This document shows positions 8,177-18,038 of a stretch of DNA of 64,000 nucleotides, piece by piece. This DNA comes from Verrucomicrobiia bacterium (lineage in GTDB: Bacteria > Verrucomicrobiota > Verrucomicrobiia > Palsa-1439). Made by a program: the position numbers and the translations under genes. How positions within the stretch are numbered: the first letter of the stretch is position 1; every line of letters begins with the position of its first letter. The DNA is taken from assembly GCA_022072455.1 (NCBI GenBank), contig JAJVHY010000015.1, forward strand, positions 145,449 through 209,448, read 5' to 3'. The notes under the pieces are model-generated. The model ran no database searches and was not told the origin of the DNA. It was given only the letters and a program-made list of their open reading frames with translations.

Positions 8177-10177
8177 TCAAAACCGTGAGGCTGACACTGC
8201 GGAAACGATCAAATTAATGGCGACGCCAATCAAAGCGATCAAGCCCACTCCCGTCCCGTACCCGGCTGCGAGAACTGGAGTGATTTGGAGAAAGCGTTTT
8301 TGGCCAAATTTCTTGTGGAAATAAAACTTGCCGATCAGTGCGCCGATCAAAATACAAACAAAGCCGTGCGGCATGTTCCCGACTCCCCCGACAAATCCGT
8401 AAATCGCCATGATCGGCAGGCTGAATGTGGAGAGCAACACGAACGCGATCATCGTGAAGGAAAACGCGCCGGCGATGACGCCAGGATGCAAGGCTTGGTA
8501 GAACAACGGTTGCGCCCCGCCGGTTTCCAGCGTGGCGGAATACAACAGGACGGTGTTCTTGGCGTTCAACTCCCACATCTTGTTGACGAATGGGAAGAGA
8601 TCCGACGGAATTGCACTCGAATGCCAGATGAACGCCCAAAAAATGAAACTCAAAATAAAGGTCAGCGGTGTTACCAAACACTCGGCCTTCACATACGACC
8701 AGAAATTCGTACCGGTCAGTTCCTTCGACCGAAACGCCTGCGCGGCCCCACCATAATTCTCAATCGGTATCGGCGCCAGCCAGATTTCCACGCCTTTATA
8801 GCCAGATAGGATAAACGCGGCTTCGCGGACAAAGGGAATCTCAACATGTTGGCCGACAATGCCGACCAGCCGGGCATTGATGTAGGAGATCAACGGCGTG
8901 TAAAGGAAAGTGAAAAACGCCAGAAACAAAACTGGAAAACCCGGCACCATCCAATGACAGACCCCGATCACGATGATGGAACAGAAAATGTAGATGGCGA
9001 CCGCAATCCATGGTGAAAAATCACCTCGACCGGCTGGCGCCGCCCAGACATTCTCGCGCCGGGTGGTTTCTTGCGATGCCGAGCGCCGCACGCGCAGTTC
9101 CCGCGCTTTCTTGAGAAGGTCCCGAACGGTTTGGTAGATGGAAATCACCGCGATCCCGGCCGTCACCCCCAAACCAAAACTCATCCAGAAATCCACGTTG
9201 TTCGCAAATGTTGTCGCGACGGTATCCATGCCCGGTTGCCAGCGTGTCAACAGGCCCAACTTGTAGAGCAGCGGATTCATGACCAGCGTCAACACCATGG
9301 CGGCCGCCGCGCCGATCATCGCCCAAAACGGAATCACCATCCCGGTGATGATCAGGCCCAAATCCAGCACCACCCCCGTCGGCGTCGCGGGCAAGATCCC
9401 CTGTGTCAATGTTGTTGAGTCGTACCACGGCAGCGGAATGAATTGGATCGGTTTGGCTAGCAATGAGCCGGTTATCAGCGGGACGCCGATTTGCAAAAAG
9501 CCAAAGGCGATACCGATGACGGCACCGAGTGAAAACACCCGCCATTTCCAGGTCGTTTTCCGCTCGCCCGACTCCGCCAACGCCATCGCCCCCTGCGCGC
9601 CGATGGCGGCGAACGGAAACGGCAGGCGTTCCACATCGGAGGTAACCCGGAAGAAAAAATACCCCAAGGTATAACTCTTGATCCGCCCGATGATCGTCAT
9701 GAAGAAGATCAACAAAATCGGCACCAGCCAATCAGCGTGGAACAGACTCCGGCTTTGAATCGCTTCACTCATGGGCGCCGGCGCAAACCATGCCGGGAAT
9801 TTACCGAGCAAACCGATGTCGCGCACGGCATCGCTCTGAATGAAGAACTGCCGCCACACCAATTGGGCAAATGGCCCGCCGACGGCCATCGCGCCGGCCA
9901 CCGTCAACAAAATCACCAATTCCTGCTGGCTCAACGTCCGCATCGCGCGGCGGCTGACTTCCGAGAAGATGATGAGCGTCACCCACGCCGCCGCAATCCC
10001 ACCGCCGGTCATCAACCCCAGGTAAATGGACGCTGGCATCATCAACAGGCCGCAGAAAAACGCGCCCGCCACGGCGACCCAGGTAAAGCCGTTCTTGAAC
10101 TCGGTCGGCGTCTCCAGGACGGAACGGTAGACCTCCAGTTCCTTGTCCATCACGACCGGGCGTTGGTCGTCAGGCAT
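8177..10177 (-). CDS. Polytopic membrane protein, OPT (oligopeptide transporter)-like
   Basis: A 666-residue protein with roughly 14 hydrophobic segments. The N-terminal region (AGAFFCGLLMMPASIYLGLM, LGYFFFRVTSDVERLPFPFA) and the C-terminal segment (FVGGVGNMPHGFVCILIGAL) resemble OPT-superfamily transporters, which move peptides or metal-siderophore complexes across the inner membrane. The assignment rests on overall layout and a few blocks, so the substrate is unknown. The middle has a cytoplasmic loop rich in Arg/Lys (LLKKARELRVRRSASQETTR). The ATG at 10177 overlaps the stop of the large fusion gene by 8 bases, and the gene is followed by the FtsX permease, placing it firmly in the envelope operon. 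An alternative is a DUF6784/6785-type membrane protein. Confidence 0.7.
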   Translation of the reverse strand: MPDDQRPVVMDKELEVYRSVLETPTEFKNGFTWVAVAGAFFCGLLMMPASIYLGLMTGGGIAAAWVTLIIFSEVSRRAMRTLSQQELVILLTVAGAMAVGGPFAQLVWRQFFIQSDAVRDIGLLGKFPAWFAPAPMSEAIQSRSLFHADWLVPILLIFFMTIIGRIKSYTLGYFFFRVTSDVERLPFPFAAIGAQGAMALAESGERKTTWKWRVFSLGAVIGIAFGFLQIGVPLITGSLLAKPIQFIPLPWYDSTTLTQGILPATPTGVVLDLGLIITGMVIPFWAMIGAAAAMVLTLVMNPLLYKLGLLTRWQPGMDTVATTFANNVDFWMSFGLGVTAGIAVISIYQTVRDLLKKARELRVRRSASQETTRRENVWAAPAGRGDFSPWIAVAIYIFCSIIVIGVCHWMVPGFPVLFLAFFTFLYTPLISYINARLVGIVGQHVEIPFVREAAFILSGYKGVEIWLAPIPIENYGGAAQAFRSKELTGTNFWSYVKAECLVTPLTFILSFIFWAFIWHSSAIPSDLFPFVNKMWELNAKNTVLLYSATLETGGAQPLFYQALHPGVIAGAFSFTMIAFVLLSTFSLPIMAIYGFVGGVGNMPHGFVCILIGALIGKFYFHKKFGQKRFLQITPVLAAGYGTGVGLIALIGVAINLIVSAVSASRF

Positions 10178-13100
10178 GCGGTGTCTCCTTGGCCATGGCG
10201 TTCTTCAATAGCTGTTGGGCTTCTGTAAACATTTCCTGCCGTTCTGCGTCCGTGGTAGCCCGCCAGTTCAAAAACTGTTTCCGCAGCACGCCGAGGAACG
10301 GACGCAATGTGCGATTCCAACCGGCGAGATGACCACTCAAACGGGTCAACGTGATCCGCGCCGCATACTCACCGGTTTCCGGATCTGTCGGCAAGGAAAT
10401 TTCCATCCGTTGCGACACGCCGAGATCGTACGGCTTCAGCCAGACCGTGCTGGCCACCGCCAACACCATTTCCTCGTGCCCGTCCACCGCGCTCGGTTGC
10501 AGGCGCACCTGGGCTTCCGGCGGCGAACAGAAAAACGGCCCGGAACTCCCCGCGCCGTTCGCATCCAGCCAGCGTTGAAAATAGCTGACCACCGCCACCC
10601 GGTCATGCGCCGTGAACGTGAACGGCAGCGAGAAGGTCATCGTATCGCCTTCGGCTTTGGGCACCGTCCAACTCACGATCTCTGACGGTGCCGCCAGCTT
10701 CGCCGCGTCCCGCGCCGGGATGATCGTCGAAAGCAAGACCGACCCCATGATCGCCAGCGACGCGTAAATCGTCTCCATCGAACTGTAATCCATGTTCATC
10801 CCGCCGGTCATATCGAGCGCCGTCAATAATCGCCCCGTTCCCTGGCTCAGGATGTACCCCAGCACCGCCCCCAGCACCGCGTACACGCACGCCTCCGCCA
10901 TGAACATGAAAAACACATGACTCGGCGCGATCCCGACGGCGTTGTACACGTAAATTTCACTCTTGCGCTCGTATACCGAGCCGCGCATCGTGTTGAACAC
11001 CGTCAACGCCGCGATAAAGATCGGCACCAGCAACTCCAACAGCCCCGCAAACGTCGTTGCCCGCTGCCGCGACCCATAATACGCAATCCCGTCAATCGCG
11101 TAATACGCCGGTTGCCCGATCCGCTCCAAATACCCGAGCACCAAGCGCCGTTGCGTCCGATAATCCAACGGCGGATACTCTGGATCATGCGCGCGAAGTT
11201 GATACGCGGTCTTCGGGAAACCAACCAGACACGCAGCTGTTACCGGCCCGTCCGAACCCGGTTTGGCGGGCGGCAACGAATTCACCAGGATCACCTGCGT
11301 CGCCGGTAACCGGCCGATGTCCGGCGGGATGAGTGCACTGCCAGAGGTGCTTGTGCCCAGCCCTTGCACCGTATTCAGATCGTAGGGCAGGATGGATTGG
11401 CCATCCAACCCCTGACATTTGGCCAACTCGGCCGAATCAATGATTCCCTGCACCACATACTCGGTGCCGCGAATGTTGACGGTCAGCTCACCTTCATTGA
11501 CATCTTCGACGCGAATGCCCAGCTCCTGCGCCACCGTATCCGGCAGGATGATCAGATTCTTCTGCCGGTAGCCGCTCTCCAGCGCTTGTAGTCGTTCCGT
11601 CCGCGAATCCGGCGGGCGCGGAAACCAGCCTTTCTTTGTCGTGAGCCACCGGTCAAGACCGGTGAACATCGGCTCGTTCCAACCCAATGCCATGGCGGCA
11701 TGCACGCGGCTCCGCTTCACCAACTTGCTCTCGGCCACGACATATTCACGATCAATGAGAATTTCTGAATTCTCGAAAAGTCCATTGATGCCGACTCCTG
11801 CCACCAGCCACTGATGGATCGTGATTGGATACCGCGTGCCATACATCTGGCGGAGGTTGGTGACTTGCGCCGCGTCCAGTGACCGGAAATTCAGATCCCG
11901 CACCATCAATCCGTTCCACCCTGACCGGCCGGTCGGCTGCTCGACGTTGACCAGATCGTTCGAGACCGACGTGAAACAGATCATCACAAACGTGATCAAG
12001 ACCAGCGTCGCGCACGTCAACCCCGTCCGCACCTTGCGCCGTCGCATATTATTCAAGCCCAGCATGAACGCCGTTCCCACCACGCCGCCGCGGCTGATGT
12101 CGGCGCCCTCGACCCGGCCTTCCTTGCTGCGCAGTTCCTTCAAGTTCTGCTTGAACTTCCCGCCGACCATCAACGTCACCACAAACGTCAGCAATAAAAT
12201 CACAAACCCCAGCAGAATCATCAACGACGACCGCACCATCTCGAATGCCGGATGAAACAACCGCAGCAACATGAACACGATCAGGAAAATCACCCCGATC
12301 GCCACCAACTGCTTGCGGATGTCCGTAAACCCGCACACCAGTTTCTCCGTGAAAAACACAAACGGCACCAATAGCCCCAGGTACCACAAAATCCCCACCA
12401 CCGCCTGCGAAATACGCGAGCGGATGACCGGATTATTATTGATCGCGTAAGCCAGACTTGTCCCCGCCGAATTCACCGCGCCGGCAGGATCCTTGGCCGC
12501 CAATTTCTCCCGCGCATCCGCCAACCACTCCACCCCCTGCTGGTGAAATCCGAGCATCTGCTCATCGGCCATCCCAAACTTCTTCTGCAACTGGAGCCGC
12601 TTCTCACTCGTCCGCAACATGGATGCCGCCGCGTCAAACGCCGGCAACGCCAACACAGGCGCATCCGCGGCCAAATACCCGCGCCCGAACACATCCGGTT
12701 CACCCGGCGCCGCGGGCTGTTCGGAATTGACATTCAGCATGTACGCCCGATCCGTCAATAACTCCGGGTTATCGGCCGCGCCATCCTGCAGCCCGATATA
12801 AAACAGAAAATCCGGCGGCAAAAACGCCGTGAACCCACTGTAATGAAACCGCGGCGGCCCCGACAATCCGAGCCGGTCCAAATACGCGACCCCTTTGAAC
12901 GCCTTCGTTGTCTGTGGATTAATCTGATCGTACAACGCGACTGGCGTGCAGCGGAACAGCGATAAATTCACCGACTTGGCTTCCGTACGCCCCAGCGAAT
13001 TCACATCCGCGCCCGGCACCGCCTGGGACTTGAACAACGATTGGCTGGCCGGTGACGTATCATTGAAGTATTCCACTTGCCCGGCGGCATTGAACCGCAC

Positions 13101-15362
13101 GGCCGCCACCGACAGGGGCGACCCCCACGCGGACAGATCAAACAGAAATTCCCGCCCAAACTCCCCATCCGGATTGGCAGCCAAAATCGGATACAATTGA
13201 ACCCCACGGGTGTCCTGCCGGGATAACGGCAAGTGGCCCCGTGCAAACGCGCGCGCAAACGTCCGCGGTGCCATCCGATGACTCGGGACCACACTCGAAG
13301 TCCCGGCATTGCCATAGACGGTCCCGCGGACCGTGTTCAACCCCGACCGACCCGGTGGAATCGTCTTGAATGGCACCTGCCCCGACGCCAATTCCAGCAC
13401 CGTTTTCCCGATCAGTGGCACCTGTTGCTCCATCACCCCCAGCGCCAAGTTGGGCCACACATCCTCCGGCGTCCCGATCCGCGATGGATAAAAGTCATGG
13501 TTCGTCACCGTAAACGCCAGCCGCCCACAGCGGAACCAAACCGCGGATTCAATCGTCGTCATCCCGCCCAATGTCCCCCGGTTTTCCCGAGTACTGATGT
13601 CGCGCGATCCCCAATGAACCACTTGGATGTCCCGCGCATGATTGAGGAGCACGTGCGTCAAATCGCTGACCTGCGGCTCCACCACTGTCCCCGGCATGCC
13701 GACGCCCACCGCCACCGCCAGATTCCGCCGCGCTTGTTGGCCGCCGGAATACAAATCCAGATTCACCGTCAACGTCCGCTCATACCGGGCGAACAACTGT
13801 TGCACCGCCAGTGAATCATCAAGCTGTCGAAGTTTCGCTTCGTGATCCACCACGCGCGCCGCAAAAATCCCCCGCGCCTTCGGCAGATAACCCCACTCCA
13901 AAAACTCCGGCCGCCGCACCAACTCCGCCGCTGTCAACCCCATCAAATTCGCCGCCGCATTGTCGCGCGTCTGCAATTCAATATACTGGCGCAACAACGG
14001 ATGCGTATTTTCCGGGGCCGCCCGCTCCGCATCGGTCGCCTTCGCTGCCGCAAAACCATCCCGGTAAATCGGCCGCCCGGCGCGGAAGTACGCGAGTTGG
14101 GCCGTGATCACCTCATTGCGAATATCGAGGTTGATTTCGCCCGCCGCGATTTTCAACCCTTCAGCAAACGATTCATCCGCACTGATCGGTCCGGTGCCGC
14201 CCGCGTCGCACCACGCCAGTGCTTGCCGGGCGGCGGTGAGTTCCTTCGCGTGCAGCGCCCGCCGGTCCGCCAGCGACCGGTAATCCGTCCGTTTTGCCGA
14301 AAAGGTTTCAATCGCCGCCAAGAGCTGGGCCGCGCCTGCCATGGCCTGGGCATGTCCGGCCGTGACCACAAAAACGAGATCGCGCTGCAACTGCCCCCGA
14401 TACGGCGCCAAGGCCTGCACATATTCCAGCAAGGCCGCCAGCGACAACGCTTGTTCCGCGCCCGGCGCCAGTTCCGGCACCAGCGAACTGCTGTCATAAT
14501 ACGTCGTCACCACCAACGCTTCCCGACTCGTCCCTTTGCCCGGCAACACGCCGATGATGTTACGGACCGGCTTGAGCTGCCAGGTGACTTTGGCGCGAAT
14601 CGTCACCGTCTGCCCGGCAAATTTCTCAATCGGCCCGCGCGCGACAAACCGCGGGAACAGCGTTTCCGCACCATTCACCGCCGCTGCCCACGCCGCCGGT
14701 ACGTCGGGATTGGCGCGCAGCGATTTGGTGATTTCATCCTCGCGCACGATCAAGGCCTGCACGCCCGCCCCGGCTGCCGTCAGCCACCCAACCGCCGCAT
14801 CCACATACGTCAGCAGGATGGTCTCACGCGGGTCATGCCCGGCCAGCAATGTCAGATCAATCCGCTCGGCTTCGACCAGTTGCGCCTTGATCCCTGCCGC
14901 CGGCAACGCAATCGGCGTCAACCCGGACGGCTCGAACGGATACAGTTCCACCCCGGGTAAAGGTTGGCCATCGGCGCCAACGATTTCGCAGTACTCGGTG
15001 ACCGGGACGACGACTTCAAATTCCTGTTTCTGGATCGTCAAACCGCTGGCGGCAAACTCCCGGGTGATCAACTCTTCGGTCCGATAAAAGCCGGGGCTGC
15101 CACTGGCGCGGCCGATCTGGCGTTCGCCGGGGCGGACGCTGAGGGCGGCCAGTTGCGCGACGCGCGCTTGGAGGGCGGTTGGGGTGAGGCGTTCGATAAG
15201 CGGTTCTTCGGAATAATCCCGCTGGTAGGGTGTTCGCAGGGTGCGGTGGGGCGGCTCGGCAAACAGGACGAAAAATGCGAGCAACGCCAGTCCAGCCAGC
15301 GCAAAGAGCGCGACCAGCAGCCATTGGCTAATCCACGGATTGTCAGTTTGCTGATTTTTCAC
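10170..15362 (-). CDS. Fusion: degenerate M28 peptidase-like ectodomain plus FtsX-type permease
   Basis: A 1730-residue membrane protein. An N-terminal TM (WLLVALFALAGLALLAFFVL) leads to a large extracytoplasmic part with a PA-like region (about 150-260) and an M28 aminopeptidase-like region (about 265-330). The usual HYD zinc motif reads YYD (288-290), the GAND-type block reads GAEQALS and the GEE-type block reads TAGHA, so zinc ligands seem lost. From about residue 1010 come three TMs, then a permease core with GLNNMRRRKVRTGLTCATLV and a second periplasmic domain, and from about 1440 the classic FtsX TM set (GLLELLVPIFIAALTVFNTM, ERKSEIYVYNAVGIAPSHV). A soluble domain closes the C terminus. 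The GTG start at 15362 overlaps the upstream stop by 4 bases. M28-like ectodomains joined to FtsX permeases exist in other bacteria, but the function here is unknown; peptide or lipoprotein binding is a guess. Confidence 0.8.
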   Translation of the reverse strand: MKNQQTDNPWISQWLLVALFALAGLALLAFFVLFAEPPHRTLRTPYQRDYSEEPLIERLTPTALQARVAQLAALSVRPGERQIGRASGSPGFYRTEELITREFAASGLTIQKQEFEVVVPVTEYCEIVGADGQPLPGVELYPFEPSGLTPIALPAAGIKAQLVEAERIDLTLLAGHDPRETILLTYVDAAVGWLTAAGAGVQALIVREDEITKSLRANPDVPAAWAAAVNGAETLFPRFVARGPIEKFAGQTVTIRAKVTWQLKPVRNIIGVLPGKGTSREALVVTTYYDSSSLVPELAPGAEQALSLAALLEYVQALAPYRGQLQRDLVFVVTAGHAQAMAGAAQLLAAIETFSAKRTDYRSLADRRALHAKELTAARQALAWCDAGGTGPISADESFAEGLKIAAGEINLDIRNEVITAQLAYFRAGRPIYRDGFAAAKATDAERAAPENTHPLLRQYIELQTRDNAAANLMGLTAAELVRRPEFLEWGYLPKARGIFAARVVDHEAKLRQLDDSLAVQQLFARYERTLTVNLDLYSGGQQARRNLAVAVGVGMPGTVVEPQVSDLTHVLLNHARDIQVVHWGSRDISTRENRGTLGGMTTIESAVWFRCGRLAFTVTNHDFYPSRIGTPEDVWPNLALGVMEQQVPLIGKTVLELASGQVPFKTIPPGRSGLNTVRGTVYGNAGTSSVVPSHRMAPRTFARAFARGHLPLSRQDTRGVQLYPILAANPDGEFGREFLFDLSAWGSPLSVAAVRFNAAGQVEYFNDTSPASQSLFKSQAVPGADVNSLGRTEAKSVNLSLFRCTPVALYDQINPQTTKAFKGVAYLDRLGLSGPPRFHYSGFTAFLPPDFLFYIGLQDGAADNPELLTDRAYMLNVNSEQPAAPGEPDVFGRGYLAADAPVLALPAFDAAASMLRTSEKRLQLQKKFGMADEQMLGFHQQGVEWLADAREKLAAKDPAGAVNSAGTSLAYAINNNPVIRSRISQAVVGILWYLGLLVPFVFFTEKLVCGFTDIRKQLVAIGVIFLIVFMLLRLFHPAFEMVRSSLMILLGFVILLLTFVVTLMVGGKFKQNLKELRSKEGRVEGADISRGGVVGTAFMLGLNNMRRRKVRTGLTCATLVLITFVMICFTSVSNDLVNVEQPTGRSGWNGLMVRDLNFRSLDAAQVTNLRQMYGTRYPITIHQWLVAGVGINGLFENSEILIDREYVVAESKLVKRSRVHAAMALGWNEPMFTGLDRWLTTKKGWFPRPPDSRTERLQALESGYRQKNLIILPDTVAQELGIRVEDVNEGELTVNIRGTEYVVQGIIDSAELAKCQGLDGQSILPYDLNTVQGLGTSTSGSALIPPDIGRLPATQVILVNSLPPAKPGSDGPVTAACLVGFPKTAYQLRAHDPEYPPLDYRTQRRLVLGYLERIGQPAYYAIDGIAYYGSRQRATTFAGLLELLVPIFIAALTVFNTMRGSVYERKSEIYVYNAVGIAPSHVFFMFMAEACVYAVLGAVLGYILSQGTGRLLTALDMTGGMNMDYSSMETIYASLAIMGSVLLSTIIPARDAAKLAAPSEIVSWTVPKAEGDTMTFSLPFTFTAHDRVAVVSYFQRWLDANGAGSSGPFFCSPPEAQVRLQPSAVDGHEEMVLAVASTVWLKPYDLGVSQRMEISLPTDPETGEYAARITLTRLSGHLAGWNRTLRPFLGVLRKQFLNWRATTDAERQEMFTEAQQLLKNAMAKETPHA

Positions 15363-17968
15363 GGCATTTTCGAGTAAACTTCCATCACTCCTTGCGTTCG
15401 CAGGTAAATCCCGACGACATCAAAAATCACAATCGACGCGATACAGGCCAGGAACATGCCGACCGCGACCGGCACCAGACCGCGCCGGATCACTTGCGCG
15501 CCGCCAATGCGGAAGACGAGTTGCCGGACGCCCCACGCCAGAAACAGGGCAAACCACACGTTGCGCATCAGGTAGCTCGAAGCCAGCACATAGCCCAGTG
15601 GATGAAACGGAAACCACATGAATTTCATTCGGAAAAACGCCAGCACCACGGTCGTGATGGCGCCGATGGACAAGCCTTTCAAGTCGGTATGCGTGAAGAA
15701 TTCGCCCGGACGAGTCCACGACAAGTCACCCAACGTACCGGCGGCAAACGCGCGATCGGCGTTGGCGTCACCGGGCCGGAAATGATTGAAGTACCAGTTC
15801 TGTTCGTACGGCCAAGTCGTCTTCATGTTGTTCGCGCCGAACCCGTACAGCCAGCACAACAACACAAACCCGCCGATGAACAACCCGCCGAGCAATCCCA
15901 ACGTCAGCCCGGCCCCGATGTCCCGCGGCCGCACGCGGAAATGCCGGCCGAGTTCCATCATCTCCACCTGCACCGGTGCGATGAGCAAAAACACCGACGT
16001 GCACATGAACCCGCTCGCCAGCGTTACCACCAACATCGCGGACGACTTGAATACCGCAAATCCGCCGAGTGCGACCATCAGGTGCATCCCGATGTATGGC
16101 GTCAGATAGCCGAACGGGGCCCCGCATTCCGCACGAATTTTGCTCGCCGCAAACCCGGTCAGCAACAGGTACCCGAAAAACAAGAGGCTCGCGCCCGCGC
16201 CAATCTTCGTCCAAATCCCCCACAACAACAACGTCGCCAGTGACGCCAGCACGAGCACGACCGCGACCCGATACGTGCTGATATCCTCCGCGGTCCCGGC
16301 CTCGCGCCGGCAGATGAGCCGGAACACTTTCGCCAGGTGATGCCGGCCGACAAATATCGCCAGCAGTGCATAGGCAATAAAGGCGCCGGTGGCTTGTTCA
16401 AATTCCCATGGATAACCCGCGTACCGGGTCAGGTTGAACGCCCGGCCAAACAGATGCCAGAGCTGGAAAATCAAGAACATCGACCAGAGCGACAACAGAA
16501 TGTCGGTCTCGATCAACAGCGCAATTGCCAAAACACACAACGACAACCCAATCTGGCTGCCGCGCCCGACGCCGACGTTGTTCAGAAACGCCTTCAAGAC
16601 CGGGCTGTTCACATACTCGGCAAATGACGAGGTCGCAATGTCAGGAGAGGGCACGCCCGGAAAATAGAAATTCAGCCCCTTCATCAACGCCAGCACCAGC
16701 GTGATCCCAAATGCTGTCCACATCACCCGGTTGCGGAAGATCGGCCGGAATAATTTGCCATCCGGCCCAACCTGTTCCTCGAACATCGCCTTCGGCACAA
16801 TCGTCAACGGGAACGTGAACCGCTCATGTTCCACCCACTGTTTCCGCATCAGCATGTTCATCCCCAAGAACCCGATGAACAACGCGGCGATGAGGGTGCC
16901 CCATGCCAGCGCCGGCTGTTTCCATTGATCCAACGGAATAAACCCGGTCACCAAATACTTCACCCCGGCCACACTCCATAAATTATCCGGCCGCACGATC
17001 GTGAAATCCCGCTGGTCCGGCGGCAAGTTCGCCAGCTCACTCTCCGTCACCACCCGCCGGCCGGCATACGCCCCCGCGATGGCTTCCACGTTGATGAATT
17101 CCAAGTCCTGCACCGTCAACCGCCCGTCGCCCGCCAAGCCAATCCGGAACGTCAGCCGGTCTTTCAAATCCGTCGGAATCTTGACCGGATTGACGCCGAC
17201 CCGTTGAAAGCCTCCCGGCAGCGCAAACGTCGGCCGGGTTTCCTCCGCATTGATGAACAGCGGCTGCGCCGGCCCGTCATCCGCCTGCAACCGCGCAAAA
17301 TAACTTGACCCCTTCGTGAACCCCTCCGCCTTCACCAGCACCGAGAAGAGGAAGCTCTCCCCCGGCACCAACACCTCCCGGCCCTGTGCGTCATACCGGT
17401 AAATCGTCCACTCCAACGTTGCCTGTGCCTGCGGGTCGCCGGCGTTGGACAAGACCGGACTGGAGCGCACGTCCTTGCCGAGCACCTGCACATCCGCCCA
17501 CGTGACCGTCCCGCCGCCCGTGTGCCGGTACCCTTCGAGTTGCTGCTGAAACTTTGGGTTCGGACACAGATTCGGCCCGTGCGGCCATAACATCGAGGGC
17601 AGGCTCTGGTAGGACTTGAAATCCTGATTGTGCGGCAGGCCGGCCACCAACCCGAAGAACCGGTGCCACATCCCCTGCGTCATCAACGGCGCCGACAACA
17701 CCAGCGCCGCGTAAATCACCACCAACTCCGCCGGCACCAGCCGCAACGGGCGGCGCAGCTTGTAGAGCAACGCGCTGATGATCAGGAGGGCCCAGATGAC
17801 GCCGACCGCGCTGTTGGGAGGGGAATTCTCGGCGAGCGGCCCGCCGTAAAGATTATACAGCTCCTCGTATTCAATCCACACACCCATGGCAAACATCGCC
17901 ACGATCGCAATCACGAACGACCGGATAGTCAAACCGCGTTGTGTGTGTTGAGCAGTATCAGCCGACAC
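15359..17968 (-). CDS. Large polytopic membrane protein of unknown function (possible DUF6785 type)
   Basis: An 869-residue protein with about 14 TMs and one large soluble insert near residues 100-310 after TM3. Hydrophobic segments include FVIAIVAMFAMGVWIEYEEL, IWALLIISALLYKL and VVLVLASLATLLLWGI. The insert looks like a beta-rich carbohydrate-binding-like module (LTFRIGLAGDGRLTVQDLEF). I choose the GTG at 17968 because AAGGA lies 5 bases upstream; a TTG at 18025 would add 19 residues and has no clear ribosome-binding site. The layout recalls the DUF6785/DUF6784 proteins of planctomycetes and verrucomicrobia, but I am not sure of that match. It is coupled to the fusion permease by GTGA and follows the unknown protein at 18035-19024. 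Confidence 0.72.
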   Translation of the reverse strand: MSADTAQHTQRGLTIRSFVIAIVAMFAMGVWIEYEELYNLYGGPLAENSPPNSAVGVIWALLIISALLYKLRRPLRLVPAELVVIYAALVLSAPLMTQGMWHRFFGLVAGLPHNQDFKSYQSLPSMLWPHGPNLCPNPKFQQQLEGYRHTGGGTVTWADVQVLGKDVRSSPVLSNAGDPQAQATLEWTIYRYDAQGREVLVPGESFLFSVLVKAEGFTKGSSYFARLQADDGPAQPLFINAEETRPTFALPGGFQRVGVNPVKIPTDLKDRLTFRIGLAGDGRLTVQDLEFINVEAIAGAYAGRRVVTESELANLPPDQRDFTIVRPDNLWSVAGVKYLVTGFIPLDQWKQPALAWGTLIAALFIGFLGMNMLMRKQWVEHERFTFPLTIVPKAMFEEQVGPDGKLFRPIFRNRVMWTAFGITLVLALMKGLNFYFPGVPSPDIATSSFAEYVNSPVLKAFLNNVGVGRGSQIGLSLCVLAIALLIETDILLSLWSMFLIFQLWHLFGRAFNLTRYAGYPWEFEQATGAFIAYALLAIFVGRHHLAKVFRLICRREAGTAEDISTYRVAVVLVLASLATLLLWGIWTKIGAGASLLFFGYLLLTGFAASKIRAECGAPFGYLTPYIGMHLMVALGGFAVFKSSAMLVVTLASGFMCTSVFLLIAPVQVEMMELGRHFRVRPRDIGAGLTLGLLGGLFIGGFVLLCWLYGFGANNMKTTWPYEQNWYFNHFRPGDANADRAFAAGTLGDLSWTRPGEFFTHTDLKGLSIGAITTVVLAFFRMKFMWFPFHPLGYVLASSYLMRNVWFALFLAWGVRQLVFRIGGAQVIRRGLVPVAVGMFLACIASIVIFDVVGIYLRTQGVMEVYSKMP

Positions 17969-18038
17969 GGAAATCCTTCGCAAGCTCGCGCGTGTTTGTT
18001 TGCCAATTAACCGGCCAAGTTGCAATCAGCTTTTTCAT
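17958..18038 (-). CDS. Possible 26-residue small ORF bridging two operon genes
   Basis: Starts with an ATG at 18038 that overlaps the stop of the upstream gene in an ATGA arrangement, as many junctions in this operon do, and reads MKKLIATWPVNWQTNTRELA and six more residues before a TGA at 17958-17960. It overlaps the GTG start of the next gene (17968). It could be a real small basic protein or simply a translational bridge carrying ribosomes across the 66-base gap. No homology is recognisable at this length. Confidence 0.3.
   Translation of the reverse strand: MKKLIATWPVNWQTNTRELAKDFRVG

Noticed and set aside
13842..14960. A 372-codon plus-strand open frame opposite the M28-like/FtsX fusion
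   Set aside because: Arg/Pro/Gln-rich shadow of the real gene.
17966..18025. TTG start at 18025 for the large polytopic protein
   Set aside because: No ribosome-binding site; GTG 17968 has AAGGA at the right distance, and the bridging ORF occupies the interval.
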